From Paenibacillus maysiensis (lineage in GTDB: Bacteria > Bacillota > Bacilli > Paenibacillales > Paenibacillaceae): 60,907 nucleotides of DNA. Shown in pieces: positions 9,322-17,945 of this stretch (position 1 is the first letter of the stretch; the number at the start of each line of letters is the position of its first letter). Location of the stretch: contig NZ_ASRY01000141.1 in NCBI RefSeq assembly GCF_000520815.1, forward strand, positions 1-60,907, in the 5' to 3' direction. Below the pieces are notes generated by a model. The model had not been told where the DNA came from. It saw only the letters and a list, made by a program, of their open reading frames with translations, and did no database searches. The position numbers were made by a program, and so were the translations under genes.

Positions 9322-9711
9322 TCAGGCGGGCATCAGCTTCAGAATCGTGTCAATAATTATGCTGATAATCGGGATTGCCAGCACCATGATGAGCACCTTT
9401 CCTGTAAGCTCAATTTTGGAGGCAATCCCGTCTTGTCCCGCATCCCGAACCACCTGCGCTCCAAATTCGGCAATATAAGCGATACCGATAATTTTCAGAA
9501 CGGTTTTAAAATAAATCATATCCATGCCCGATGACCTTGCCAGACGCTCCAGCACAGCAACCACGGACCCAATCTTGCCAATCAACAGTAAAAAAATGAC
9601 GATTCCCGCAGCTGTCGCAATTAGAAAAGCAAACATCGGCTTCTGTTCCTTAATGACCAAAATAAGAACTGTGGCAATCAGGGCGAAGCCGACCACCTGA
9701 ATGATTTCCAT
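9322..9711 (-). CDS. spoIIIAD: Stage III sporulation protein AD
   Basis: Small integral membrane protein of the SpoIIIA complex, 129 aa with three to four membrane segments and the conserved FKTVLKIIGIAYIAEFGAQV stretch near residues 68-87. It lies 12 bases ahead of spoIIIAE and 8 bases behind spoIIIAC, indicating tight translational linkage. Confidence 0.94.
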   Translation of the reverse strand: MEIIQVVGFALIATVLILVIKEQKPMFAFLIATAAGIVIFLLLIGKIGSVVAVLERLARSSGMDMIYFKTVLKIIGIAYIAEFGAQVVRDAGQDGIASKIELTGKVLIMVLAIPIISIIIDTILKLMPA

Positions 9712-9719
9712 GTGTCCAC

Positions 9720-9923
9720 CTACTGAAAAAGAAAGATAGATTTGATCTCTTGCAGAAGGTTATCCAGCATTCGTACCACCATGAACAGCACTACAACAAA
9801 GCCGATAACCGTTACCCAGTGGGCCATGTCTTCTTTGCCCATTTGCTTGAGTACGGTATGAATCATGGCGATAATAATGCCAATTCCGGCAATCTGAAAA
9901 ATAGCGTTCACTTCTAAATTCAT
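9720..9923 (-). CDS. spoIIIAC: Stage III sporulation protein AC
   Basis: A 67-aa two-segment membrane protein (MNLEVNAIFQIAGIGIIIAM...) with a conserved KQMGKEDMAHW loop between the segments. The length matches the family. Preceded by GGGGTG and separated by only 12 bases from spoIIIAB. Confidence 0.94.
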   Translation of the reverse strand: MNLEVNAIFQIAGIGIIIAMIHTVLKQMGKEDMAHWVTVIGFVVVLFMVVRMLDNLLQEIKSIFLFQ

Positions 9924-9935
9924 TCGAGCACCCCG

Positions 9936-10454
9936 CTAATAGATCAAAATGACGATCAATGCTCCGATCAGCAGTCCCAGGCTTCTGCTCATGCGCTCGT
10001 ATCTCACCTGATCCGCCTGTGCCTGTGCTTCCTCATGAGTTAGCTGCTGGATGGTTAGCGCAATGTGCTTGATCTGGTCTTCACGGTCGCTGGTTCCGAG
10101 ACTGTAAGCAAGCTGCCGCATCGCTTCCTTCTCGGCCTGCTGCATGCTGGAGCGGCTCCACGAGGCCTCAATCGCTTTATGCAGGCTTTCTCTGGCGGTC
10201 AGCCCAAAGGAGGGGTGCATCCAGTGTGAGGCTTGCTGGAATAAGGTTCGCAGCGGCTCCCGCAACGGCTCTCCCGTCTTGGCAAAAGCATCCGGCAGCG
10301 GGGACACCCCATAGGAAACCTCAGTGGTCAGCCTTTGCAGCGCGAGAATCAGTTCTCTGATCTGCCGCGGCCTCAGTGCATACTGCCTTGCCCGCTGCCA
10401 GCCCGCCAGTGTAGCGGCAAGTATAACCAAAGCGGCTCCCAGCAGCTTAAGCAT
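9936..10454 (-). CDS. spoIIIAB: Stage III sporulation protein AB
   Basis: A 172-aa protein with an N-terminal and a C-terminal membrane segment around a helical soluble domain that resembles the GspF/T2SS family. The opening MLKLLGAALVILAATLAGW and the RQIRELILALQRLTTEVSYG segment are typical. Its start overlaps the end of spoIIIAA by 8 bases, so translation is coupled. Confidence 0.93.
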   Translation of the reverse strand: MLKLLGAALVILAATLAGWQRARQYALRPRQIRELILALQRLTTEVSYGVSPLPDAFAKTGEPLREPLRTLFQQASHWMHPSFGLTARESLHKAIEASWSRSSMQQAEKEAMRQLAYSLGTSDREDQIKHIALTIQQLTHEEAQAQADQVRYERMSRSLGLLIGALIVILIY

Positions 10455-11442
10455 AGGAAATACCTCCGTGCTGCCCTTCTCCGGGCAGCGTCAGCCTACG
10501 CTGCTTGGCATCTGCCAGCCGGAAGGAGACGCCCCGGCTCGTCCGCTCCAGCATGACGTAAAGCTGAAACAGCTCCTGCCCTGTCGTCAATCCGGCAAAT
10601 GCAGGCCGGGTCGCCATTTCAGCTACATCGCGCCCATGTGCGGAAGCAATGACTGCAATCCCCGCATGGAGCGCTTCACGCACCGCCTCGGCATCCTCTG
10701 GTCGTCCGATTTCATCGACGATCAGCACATCTGGCGACATGGAACGAATCATCATCATCATGCCTTCTGCTTTCGGACATCCATCCAATACGTCGGTTCG
10801 AGGTCCGACGTCAAAACCGGGGATGCCCTTGTGACTGCCGGCAATTTCCGAGCGTTCGTCTATGATGCCTACCTTGAGTCCGCTTCGTCGTCCCCCGTTG
10901 CTTTCCAGCCCACCGTAGCTTAGTTGCCGGGCCAAGTCCCTAAGCAGTGTTGTTTTGCCATGCTGAGGTGGGGACAAGATGAGGGTGTGAAGGATTTTAC
11001 CGGACTTCCGATCCGCTACATAGGGCAATATACGATCCGCTATACCGGGAATTGCCCGGGCAATTCTTACATTAAAGCTGCTAATATCCCTCAAATGCTC
11101 CACTCGCCCCCGGCTAAGGACAGTTCTTCCTGCCAACCCGATCCGGTGCCCCCCAGGAATGGTAATAAACCCTTTGCGAAGCTCCTCCTCCATGGTGTAC
11201 AGGGAATGATTGCTGATAAAATCCAGCAAACGGTGGGCATCCTCCCGGTCCGGCTTATAGGCTTCCATATGGTTCAAAGTCAGCCGACCGGCGGACGTTA
11301 CAAAATGATGTTCACCATTCGTATTAACTTCCAGCGGCCTTCCTTCCCGGACCCGAATTTCTTCCAGTTGCTTGAATACCGTTTCCGGAAGCTTTCCGAG
11401 TATACCGTGCAACGGTTCGGGAAATAACTCCAGCCATTCCAT
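10447..11442 (-). CDS. spoIIIAA: Stage III sporulation protein AA (ATPase)
   Basis: Putative motor ATPase of the mother-cell-to-forespore channel, related to secretion ATPases. The 331-aa protein has a Walker A loop (SPPQHGKTTLLRD, about residues 157-169), a GIIDERSEIAG segment and a Walker B strand DVLIVDEIGRPEDAEA. First gene of the spoIIIA operon, as in Bacillus. In Bacilli the operon is driven by sigma-E; a candidate promoter lies upstream at 11486-11514. Confidence 0.95.
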   Translation of the reverse strand: MEWLELFPEPLHGILGKLPETVFKQLEEIRVREGRPLEVNTNGEHHFVTSAGRLTLNHMEAYKPDREDAHRLLDFISNHSLYTMEEELRKGFITIPGGHRIGLAGRTVLSRGRVEHLRDISSFNVRIARAIPGIADRILPYVADRKSGKILHTLILSPPQHGKTTLLRDLARQLSYGGLESNGGRRSGLKVGIIDERSEIAGSHKGIPGFDVGPRTDVLDGCPKAEGMMMMIRSMSPDVLIVDEIGRPEDAEAVREALHAGIAVIASAHGRDVAEMATRPAFAGLTTGQELFQLYVMLERTSRGVSFRLADAKQRRLTLPGEGQHGGISYA

Positions 11443-11485
11443 ACCGATGCCGCCCCCTCCACAGTTGTCCTTTTTCTTTAAGACA

Positions 11486-11514
11486 AGTCTATGGCCGACT
11501 CTCGCTTTTTATGC
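11486..11514 (-). promoter_or_regulatory. Candidate sigma-E promoter of spoIIIA
   Basis: Minus strand: GCATAAA, 14-base spacer, CATAGACT, close to the sigma-E consensus -35 (GnATAnT) and -10 (CATAnAnT). Expression by sigma-E is known for this operon in B. subtilis; the exact boxes are my inference. The rest of the 11,443-11,796 gap holds a terminator and a weak 5-bp hairpin at about 11,626-11,643, and no gene. Confidence 0.4.
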
Positions 11515-11684
11515 CGAAAATATATTGAAAACCTAGTCGTTAATTTCAAAGCTCCTATCGGCTTTCTGCAAACATATTCCCCGCCCTCTAAAGCCCCTTC
11601 TGGGAATCTTCATAAATCAAAAAAGGCACCCCGAAGCCTTGACCGCTAAGGGATACCCTGGAACAAAAACAATAGATTCACACT

Positions 11685-11734
11685 AAAAAAGAGGCTGCCA
11701 TTCAGCCTGACACTCGCTGAAAAGACAACCTCTT
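11685..11734 (-). terminator. Terminator of the aspartokinase gene
   Basis: AAGAGG...CCTCTT stem with an inner TTCAGC/GCTGAA stem, followed on the minus strand by six Ts (11685-11690). It lies 60 bases past the aspartokinase stop. Confidence 0.75.
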
Positions 11735-11796
11735 AACCTATTGCTATATTCTATGATTATCAAACTATAAATAGGAGGCGCAATATTCCCATTCAA

Positions 11797-13056
11797 TTAC
11801 CGACGATCCTGAGGTCCACCCACAAATGCTTGCTCCTCAGTATCCAGATTGTACGCTGTATGCAACGCCTGAATGACCTCATGGAGTTTGCCTGCCTCAA
11901 TCACACACGATACCTTGATTTCAGATGTGCTTACCATTTTAATGCTCACGCCTTGGTCTGCTAGCACAGCAAACATTTGCGCTGCAACCCCTGGATGGCT
12001 AACCATGCCCGCTCCTACAATGGATACCTTGACGAGGTTTTCCTCAGACGTCACTTCACGGTATGGAAGCTCTAGGCGAATGCTCTCCAATGTCTTCAAG
12101 GCTGCTTCACGATCCGTAAGAGCCACTGTAAAGGAAAAGTCTGCTTTGCCAGCCTCAACACCACTTTGTACAATAATGTCTACATCAATTTTGGCTCCCG
12201 CCAGCGTTCCGAATACTTTCGCCAGTACACCAGGAGTGTCGGCTACGCCCAAAATACTGATTCTTGCTACATTTTTATCATAAGCAATCCCACTGACTAC
12301 CACGCCCTGCTCCATTACTGCATCCTCCTTTACGACCGTTCCTTCATTATGGTTAAAACTGGACCGCACAATCAGTGGTACCCGGTTATGTTTCGCATAT
12401 TCTACCGCACGTGGATGCAATACTGCCGCACCCAGATTGGCTAGTTCCAGCATTTCATCATAGGAAATTTCTTTTAGCTTACGGGCAACCTTTACGATTC
12501 GTGGATCTGTAGAATATATGCCATCCACATCTGTGTAAATTTCGCAAGCATCCGCCCGGATCGCCGCCGCCAGTGCAACCGCCGTCGTATCAGAGCCACC
12601 ACGTCCCAGCGTCGTAATATCTCCTTCAGCAGACATCCCCTGGAAACCCGCAACCACGACAATCTTATTGCTGCTTAGTGCATCCAGTACCCGCTGAGGT
12701 TGGATGTCCGTAATTCTCGCTCGACCATGCTCGGATTCCGTACGGAAACCAGCCTGCCATCCTGTAAACGATACCGCCTCATGTCCCAACTGTTGAATAG
12801 CCATCGACAACAATGCAATCGAAATTTGCTCACCAGTCGTCATCAGCATATCCAACTCACGTGCAGGCAACTGCTCATTCAGCAATTTGGCCTGGTCGAT
12901 CAGTTCGTCAGTTGTGTCTCCCATTGCGGAAACAACAACTACACATTGATGCCCTTCACTCTGTTTCTCAACAACGCGTTTTGCCACACGTTTCATGCGC
13001 TCCGTATCACCGACGGAACTGCCTCCGAATTTCATGACATACAAAGACAACGACAT
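11797..13056 (-). CDS. lysC: Aspartate kinase (lysine-sensitive type, ACT domains)
   Basis: Phosphorylates aspartate, the first step to diaminopimelate, lysine, threonine and methionine. The 419-aa protein has the kinase signature KFGGSSVGD at about residues 9-17, the TTLGRGGSDTTAVALA loop near 147-162, and two C-terminal ACT domains (about 265-340 and 345-405). Length and layout match the B. subtilis LysC alpha-subunit class. The ATG at 13056 has only about three bases after GGGAG; TTG codons 3 or 5 have better spacing and could be the real start. No lysine riboswitch fits in the 195-base upstream gap. Confidence 0.9.
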   Translation of the reverse strand: MSLSLYVMKFGGSSVGDTERMKRVAKRVVEKQSEGHQCVVVVSAMGDTTDELIDQAKLLNEQLPARELDMLMTTGEQISIALLSMAIQQLGHEAVSFTGWQAGFRTESEHGRARITDIQPQRVLDALSSNKIVVVAGFQGMSAEGDITTLGRGGSDTTAVALAAAIRADACEIYTDVDGIYSTDPRIVKVARKLKEISYDEMLELANLGAAVLHPRAVEYAKHNRVPLIVRSSFNHNEGTVVKEDAVMEQGVVVSGIAYDKNVARISILGVADTPGVLAKVFGTLAGAKIDVDIIVQSGVEAGKADFSFTVALTDREAALKTLESIRLELPYREVTSEENLVKVSIVGAGMVSHPGVAAQMFAVLADQGVSIKMVSTSEIKVSCVIEAGKLHEVIQALHTAYNLDTEEQAFVGGPQDRR

Positions 13057-13144
13057 TCACTCCCTCAGACTCAGCAGTATGTAACCTTGAGATGGCACAA
13101 CCGACTTTGAACGTGACATCCTACGGCATAACTTTAGTACAGTA

Positions 13145-13172
13145 TAATACGAAAGTGCTGTGTGGAGCCAAT
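13145..13172 (-). promoter_or_regulatory. Candidate promoter of the aspartokinase gene
   Basis: Minus strand TTGGCT, 16-base spacer, TATTAT between the efp terminator and the aspartokinase start. Only a moderate match to sigma-A. Confidence 0.3.
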
Positions 13173-13198
13173 GTTTTTTAATAACAGTTGTTCATAGC

Positions 13199-13232
13199 AA
13201 AAAATCCCCTGTCCTTGACAAGGACAGAGGAT
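13199..13232 (-). terminator. Terminator of efp
   Basis: ATCCTCTGTCCTTG/CAAGGACAGGGGAT stem with a tiny loop and a six-T tail on the minus strand, 20 bases after the efp stop. Confidence 0.85.
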
Positions 13233-13251
13233 ATAAAGAAGCTAGGCCATT

Positions 13252-13809
13252 CTATGCGCGGGAAATGTATTTACCATCGCGTGTATCAATCAGCAATACA
13301 TCATCCTGGTTGATAAACAAAGGAACCTGAACATTCAGCCCTGTTTCAACTTTAGCATTTTTGGTAGCACCTGTAGCAGTGTTGCCTTTAATACCAGGCT
13401 CAGTGTCAATAACCTTCAGCTCTACGCTGTTAGGCAGGTTAATCCCAAGAATTTCACCATTATAGCTAATGATGTTTACATTCATGTTTTCTTGCAGGAA
13501 GTTAAGTTCCCATTTCAGTTGATCACTGGAAAGTGTGAATTGATCGTACGTTTCGTTGTCCATGAATGTATGCTCATCTGCGCTCGCATAGAGGTAAGAC
13601 ACACCACGATTTTCAATTTGCGCGCGGCCAATCGTTTCACCCGCACGGAATGTACGTTCAACAGTGTTGCCGTTACGCAGGTTTTTCAGCTTGGAGCGCA
13701 CGAATGCCGCACCTTTACCCGGTTTTACGTGTTGGAAGTCCAGAACTGTAAAAATATCTCCGTCTACCTCGACGGTCAAGCCTGTTTTAAAATCATTAAC
13801 GTTAATCAC
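13252..13809 (-). CDS. efp: Translation elongation factor P
   Basis: Rescues ribosomes stalled at polyproline stretches. The 185-aa protein has three beta-barrel domains in the usual layout. The loop VKPGKGAAF places a Lys at position 32, the residue modified by 5-aminopentanol in B. subtilis EF-P. The start is a GTG after GGAGGGG. Follows the yqhT-like peptidase by 33 bases, matching Bacillus order, and ends in a strong terminator. Confidence 0.97.
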   Translation of the reverse strand: MINVNDFKTGLTVEVDGDIFTVLDFQHVKPGKGAAFVRSKLKNLRNGNTVERTFRAGETIGRAQIENRGVSYLYASADEHTFMDNETYDQFTLSSDQLKWELNFLQENMNVNIISYNGEILGINLPNSVELKVIDTEPGIKGNTATGATKNAKVETGLNVQVPLFINQDDVLLIDTRDGKYISRA

Positions 13810-13842
13810 TAAAATACCCCTCCTACAGGACTGTTATCGTTA

Positions 13843-14916
13843 TTAAACGACTGTAAATTCTTTGCTTGAATGTGTTAATACCTTGATGCCGCTATCTGTA
13901 ATAACGATATCATCCTCGATCCGTACGCCGCCCAATCCAGGTACATAAATACCTGGTTCAACTGTTACAACCATGCCGGGCTTCAGAATATCATCGCTTG
14001 CCTTCGACAGACGCGTCGATTCATGGACTTCCAGACCTAGACCATGACCTGTGCTGTGTCCGAAATTGTCTCCATAACCATGGCTTGCAATAATATCCCG
14101 AGTCAGTGCATCCGCTTCACGGCCCGTCATGCCCGGCTTAATATGTTCCAGCGCGTGAAGCTGCGCCTTGAGCACAATATCGTAGATCTCACGTAGCTGC
14201 GGTGACAAATCCCCTTGCGTGGCTACTGTACGTGTCAAATCGGAGCAATAGCCATCCAGCAACGCACCGAAATCAAACGTAATCAGTTCGCCCGCTTGTA
14301 CCAGCTTGGAGCTGGCTACACCGTGAGGCAGTGCCGAACGAACCCCGGATGCCACAATCGTGTCAAATGAGGAAGACGTAGCTCCCTGCTTGCGCATGAA
14401 GAATTCCATTTCCAGATCCAGCTCACGCTCGCTGACACCCGGTTTGATATAAGGCAAAATGTGTGCAAATGTAGCATCTGCCAAATCCGCCGCTCGCTGC
14501 ATCACTTCCAGCTCTTCCGCATCCTTGTACACCCGCAGCTTTTCAACAATTCCCGATACCGGAATTAATGTAACAGGTGACAAATCTTCGCTGTAAGCTT
14601 TATGCGTCGCAACAGATACATGGTCCTGCTCGAAGCCTGTTTCACCGATCTGATGGGAGGACAGCAACTCTTTCACCGTTTCCATGACCTGCGCAGCATG
14701 TTGTACCACCGTGAAGCCTTCCGCTTGTTCGGCAGCCTGCGTCATATAACGAAAGTCGGTCAGCAGATAGCTGTGAGATTCCGTAATCAGCACATACCCC
14801 GCCGAACCGGTGAAGCCTGTCAAATATCGGCGGTTGACAGGGCTTGTGATCAGTATAGCCCGCAGATCATGCTCGCCCAGCGCCTGCCGCAGCTTTAACA
14901 CCCGGTCATTCTTCAT
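13843..14916 (-). CDS. M24 family Xaa-Pro peptidase (YqhT-like)
   Basis: Aminopeptidase P/prolidase family metallopeptidase of 357 aa. An N-terminal creatinase-like domain (about 1-130) precedes the pita-bread catalytic domain. Metal ligands are all visible: FDFGALLDGYCSDLTR (two Asp), GHSTGHGLGLEVHE (His), VEPGIYV (Glu) and GVRIEDDIV (Glu). Location directly before efp matches B. subtilis yqhT. Substrate is presumably X-Pro di- or oligopeptides; this is family inference. Confidence 0.92.
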   Translation of the reverse strand: MKNDRVLKLRQALGEHDLRAILITSPVNRRYLTGFTGSAGYVLITESHSYLLTDFRYMTQAAEQAEGFTVVQHAAQVMETVKELLSSHQIGETGFEQDHVSVATHKAYSEDLSPVTLIPVSGIVEKLRVYKDAEELEVMQRAADLADATFAHILPYIKPGVSERELDLEMEFFMRKQGATSSSFDTIVASGVRSALPHGVASSKLVQAGELITFDFGALLDGYCSDLTRTVATQGDLSPQLREIYDIVLKAQLHALEHIKPGMTGREADALTRDIIASHGYGDNFGHSTGHGLGLEVHESTRLSKASDDILKPGMVVTVEPGIYVPGLGGVRIEDDIVITDSGIKVLTHSSKEFTVV

Positions 14917-14997
14917 CTTTCATCCCGCTCCCCTCTGTCAAATAACCAAATGCTATTTTAACACAGGCGATAGCCGCTTGAGAAGTTTTTGTTACGC

Positions 14998-15585
14998 TCA
15001 GTCCCCTGCTTTCTCAGGCTCGCGCTTTCTCTCGTCCGTATACTCAACAGCAACGGTGTATCCGATAAACAGTCCCCACAGTATAAACACGCAAATTTCC
15101 GTATATATGGAATCCCAGGTCAAACGATGGAGCGGATTCATCATCCCGAGCTTGGGACCTGTCAACACGAATAAAATAACCCACCAGACCAGACCGTAAA
15201 CGATGCCAGGTACAGGCCCCTTATATCTACGAAACATCAATGTGTACACCAGTGACACTACAACTGATAATGCGATGAAAAACAGTAAACCCACCAAATG
15301 TCCCGCCGTCGTTTTCATGAACGAATGCTTGAAAAAAGGCTCTGCCAAAAATCCCGGTGCGACTACCGTAAAATGCAATGTATAAAACAACCAGCGCAGT
15401 AATCCCCAGAGCAAGCCTGCAAAAAAGCCCAATTCGAGTGCAAAAGGAATAAGAGGCGTATGTATTTTGCCCGACTGCTGCCTGCCTCTACGGCTGTTAT
15501 TATTGTTATGGTCGCGTTGATCCTGAGATTGGCTAGACTGCTCCTGATCATGGCCTGCATTGGGTATGGAGTAGGTTTCGCTCAT
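14998..15585 (-). CDS. yqhR: Conserved membrane protein YqhR
   Basis: A 195-aa protein with a polar Gln/Asn/Ser-rich N-terminus (about 1-45) and four predicted membrane segments, ending in a charged Glu/Lys/Arg tail. Recognised as YqhR from sequence and from its place between yqhT and yqhQ; the aroQ/yqhS gene that lies there in B. subtilis is absent. AAAGGGGAT lies 10 bases before the ATG at 15585, so an upstream in-frame ATG at 15666 is unlikely. Function unknown. Confidence 0.85.
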   Translation of the reverse strand: MSETYSIPNAGHDQEQSSQSQDQRDHNNNNSRRGRQQSGKIHTPLIPFALELGFFAGLLWGLLRWLFYTLHFTVVAPGFLAEPFFKHSFMKTTAGHLVGLLFFIALSVVVSLVYTLMFRRYKGPVPGIVYGLVWWVILFVLTGPKLGMMNPLHRLTWDSIYTEICVFILWGLFIGYTVAVEYTDERKREPEKAGD

Positions 15586-15810
15586 GTTGTTTGATCCCCT
15601 TTCAAGATGCAAAACTTTTTCCATGCTAAAAGGATGACTTTTATTGGCGCATGAAGAAGGCTGCATTTCCGATGGATTCGTGCATATCCATTTTGCTAGG
15701 TAGTATGCTCTGATGGGGATGAGTTTAACACTGAACTTGATGAGTTGTTGTTACATGATGAGGGGGTTGTGTGGCGAAGACTGCTTATGAATTCTACTAC
15801 GTGTGTATGT

Positions 15811-15942
15811 GGCCGCTACGCGAACGGATCATTCTTCCGATCGCTGTTGCCTCCAGATTTCTGATTTATACCCCCAAGGGTAGAAATCCGGAGGCAAAGG
15901 CGGACGCTATCGCTTCTTCAGAACGATTCCGTTCTCTCCACT
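15811..15942 (+). repeat. Structured interspersed repeat, copy A
   Basis: A long imperfect hairpin: GAACGG at 15822 pairs with CCGTTC ending at 15934, GCCTCC with GGAGGC, and GATTTCT with AGAAATC around a short apical loop. Copy B at 16295-16432 is the same element in inverted orientation. Several stem positions differ between copies in a compensatory way (GAACGG/CCGTTC versus GCTCGG/CCGAGC; GCCTCC/GGAGGC versus ATCCCC/GGGGAT), so the fold rather than the sequence is being kept. Strand is assigned to match copy B reversed; the transcribed strand is unknown. Confidence 0.8.
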
Positions 15943-16161
15943 GCTTTATGTGGTTAAGCCAACTTTTTTGCTTTTCACCACCCACAACAAGCATTAGAAA
16001 AGAAACGTATTTACGTTTATTATTCAACACTCAAAAGCTCTGAGTCTATAAATTCACATCCCTTGTTAAGGTTAAAGCCAGTAAAATCGGACTTTTAGTA
16101 AATATTGATACAGGAATTTTACTACGGAGGCAAGAACTTCGCAAATTGTTCCCAACCGTAA

Positions 16162-16201
16162 GGCTTTTAAATTCGATACAAGCTAAAAAGGACTAAAAGC
16201 C
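16162..16201 (+). repeat. Hairpin between the two structured repeats
   Basis: A perfect 10-bp stem AAGGCTTTTA/TAAAAGCCTT surrounds a 20-base loop that contains TTCGATACAA, a string found again at 16479-16488. There is no adjacent gene and no T-run, so a terminator role is doubtful. The rest of 15,943-16,294 shows no coding sequence. Confidence 0.55.
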
Positions 16202-16294
16202 TTCTGGCTGTAAGGCCAACTAGATTTTCACTCTAAAATAGAGTTTGGAAAAATCTTACTCTCCCCAACCAAGGCAAATCGAGAGGTAGGTGGT

Positions 16295-16432
16295 AGCGGA
16301 AAGCTCGGAATCGTCCTAAAGAAGCGGTAGCGTTCGCCTTTATCCCCGGATTTTTACCATTACATCTTTTACAAAATCAAAAAATCTGGGGGATAACAGC
16401 GATCGGAAGGATGATCCGAGCTTGGAGCGGCC
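16295..16432 (-). repeat. Structured interspersed repeat, copy B (inverted)
   Basis: Reverse complement of copy A over about 130 bases, including the shared GGCCGCT edge, the ATTCCG and CGATCGCTGTT blocks and the CGCTTCTT block. Its core stem runs from GCTCGG to CCGAGC (16303-16421). The apical loop is the least conserved part. The copy ends about 90 bases before yqhQ, so it may lie in or near the yqhQ leader. Confidence 0.8.
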
Positions 16433-16523
16433 TAAATACCACCTCTCATTTTCCCCCAACTAGATATTCCCTTCCAAATTCGATACAATATATAAAAAGC
16501 ACGTGTAAAGAGAGGTGAGGCGG

Positions 16524-17516
16524 TTGTCACAAGCATCCAAGCCTGTAAGCTACGGTGGTCAGGCAGTCATTGAAGGTGTCATGTTCGGCGGCAAGCGTGT
16601 CAATGTCACGGCAGTTCGCCGCAAGACTGGCGAAATCACATATTTGGAAGTACCGCGCAAGGAGCAATCCTGGGTGTCCAAATTTCGCAGAATCCCATTG
16701 TTACGGGGGATTGTAAGCATCATCGACTCCAGCGCCAAGGGTACAAAGCATTTAAACTATTCAGCCGATGCCTACGCCGATGATGAAGTGGACCCGGAAG
16801 AACGCGCTGAACAAAAGAAAAAAGAAGAATCTCGCTGGAGCCTGAGTATGATGATCGGTGTGGCGGCGATTGGGATTTTATCCTTTTTATTCGGCAAAAT
16901 TGTGTTAACCCTCGTTCCGGTTGTCGTAGAGGACTTCCTGTTTGGAAATTTATTTCACGAGCAGATTTTGCATAACCTCGCGGAAGGGGCGATTAAGCTA
17001 ATTCTGCTATTGGGTTATTTGTGGGGGATTTCCCAAACTCCGTTGATTAAGCGACTGTTCCAATATCACGGAGCGGAACATAAGGTGATTACCGCATATG
17101 AAGCAGGTGAAGAACTAACTCCTGCTAATGTGCAAAAATACAGTCGTCTGCATTACCGTTGCGGGAGTAGCTTTATTATGCTCACGGTGATCATCGGGGT
17201 ACTCGTATATTCCCTGTTTACGTATGATAATCTGTTGGAGCGTATGGGACAGCGGCTTTTGCTGCTTCCAATCGTGCTGGGGCTTTCCTTTGAATTTCTC
17301 AAGCTGACCAATGCCCTGCGGGAGATTCCGGTACTCCGTTATTTGGGATACCCCGGTCTGTGGCTGCAACTACTGACAACCAAAGAACCGACCGATGATC
17401 AAGTAGAGGTATCCATTGCTTCATTCAAGCGTATGCTGGAGTTGGATGCCGAGTTGGAAAATGTACCTGTAAATGAGACCTTTAACAGCTCGGTCCTTGA
17501 TCCTGTGAAAGGATGA
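16524..17516 (+). CDS. yqhQ: DUF1385 family membrane protein YqhQ
   Basis: A 330-aa polytopic membrane protein with the conserved N-terminal GGQAVIEGVMF motif, the FQYHGAEHKVITAYE segment near residue 178 and a RCGSSFIM block. These mark DUF1385/YqhQ. I chose the TTG at 16524: AGAGAGG lies 8 bases before it, while the in-frame GTG at 16515 overlaps the same purine run and would have no spacer. Followed after 7 bases by yqhP, as in Bacillus. Molecular function unknown. Confidence 0.88.
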   Translation: MSQASKPVSYGGQAVIEGVMFGGKRVNVTAVRRKTGEITYLEVPRKEQSWVSKFRRIPLLRGIVSIIDSSAKGTKHLNYSADAYADDEVDPEERAEQKKKEESRWSLSMMIGVAAIGILSFLFGKIVLTLVPVVVEDFLFGNLFHEQILHNLAEGAIKLILLLGYLWGISQTPLIKRLFQYHGAEHKVITAYEAGEELTPANVQKYSRLHYRCGSSFIMLTVIIGVLVYSLFTYDNLLERMGQRLLLLPIVLGLSFEFLKLTNALREIPVLRYLGYPGLWLQLLTTKEPTDDQVEVSIASFKRMLELDAELENVPVNETFNSSVLDPVKG

Positions 17517-17523
17517 GTGAATG

Positions 17524-17844
17524 ATGAACAGACATGCGGTTATTTTCTGGCTTACCCTTGCCTTGGGCGCATATGGGATTGTGGATATGGTATGGAGAGG
17601 AAGTTGGGGCTTTCTTATGAATTTATTGATTCCTGTCCTTATTTTTGCAGTTATATTTCTGCTGTACAAATACTTGCCAGGACGACGCCCCCGTACTCCC
17701 AAGATTAAACCCTCTGCACGCACTATGGCCAAAACAGCAAATACACGCAAGCAGCAGACTACAGGCAAGCGCAAAGCGTATCCTTTTCATGTTATTGAAG
17801 GTTCTAAGGGCAAAAATGAAGAAGAACAACCTAAATATCATTAG
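17524..17844 (+). CDS. yqhP: SA1362/YqhP family small membrane protein
   Basis: About 106 aa, two hydrophobic segments (about 5-20 and 26-46) followed by a Lys/Arg/Thr-rich cytosolic tail. Two adjacent ATGs (17521 and 17524) follow AAAGGATG; I take the second, but the first is equally possible. It directly follows yqhQ and precedes a terminator, the same pair as in B. subtilis. Function unknown. Confidence 0.8.
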   Translation: MNRHAVIFWLTLALGAYGIVDMVWRGSWGFLMNLLIPVLIFAVIFLLYKYLPGRRPRTPKIKPSARTMAKTANTRKQQTTGKRKAYPFHVIEGSKGKNEEEQPKYH

Positions 17845-17870
17845 TCGATCACATTCTAACATGATACACA

Positions 17871-17920
17871 AAGGAGCCATCACCCGCGTAGTGAAAATGA
17901 CCGGGAATGGCTCCTTTTTT
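17871..17920 (+). terminator. Terminator of yqhQ-yqhP
   Basis: AAGGAGCCAT...ATGGCTCCTT stem with a loop of about 25 bases and a T6 tail on the plus strand, just beyond yqhP and ahead of the convergent yqhO. Confidence 0.8.
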
Positions 17921-17945
17921 GATTACACCTCCAACTAACAAGTTA

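Noticed and set aside
11626..11643. AAGGC/GCCTT hairpin as a second aspartokinase terminator
   Set aside because: The stem is only five base pairs and lies beyond a much stronger terminator; probably chance.
13057..13251. Lysine riboswitch upstream of the aspartokinase gene
   Set aside because: The gap between the efp terminator and the gene is too short, and none of the conserved L-box segments are present.
15771..16043. A 90-codon open frame on the plus strand in the yqhR-yqhQ gap
   Set aside because: It runs through structured repeat copy A, has no ribosome site and no recognisable protein character. The region is better explained by the repeat.
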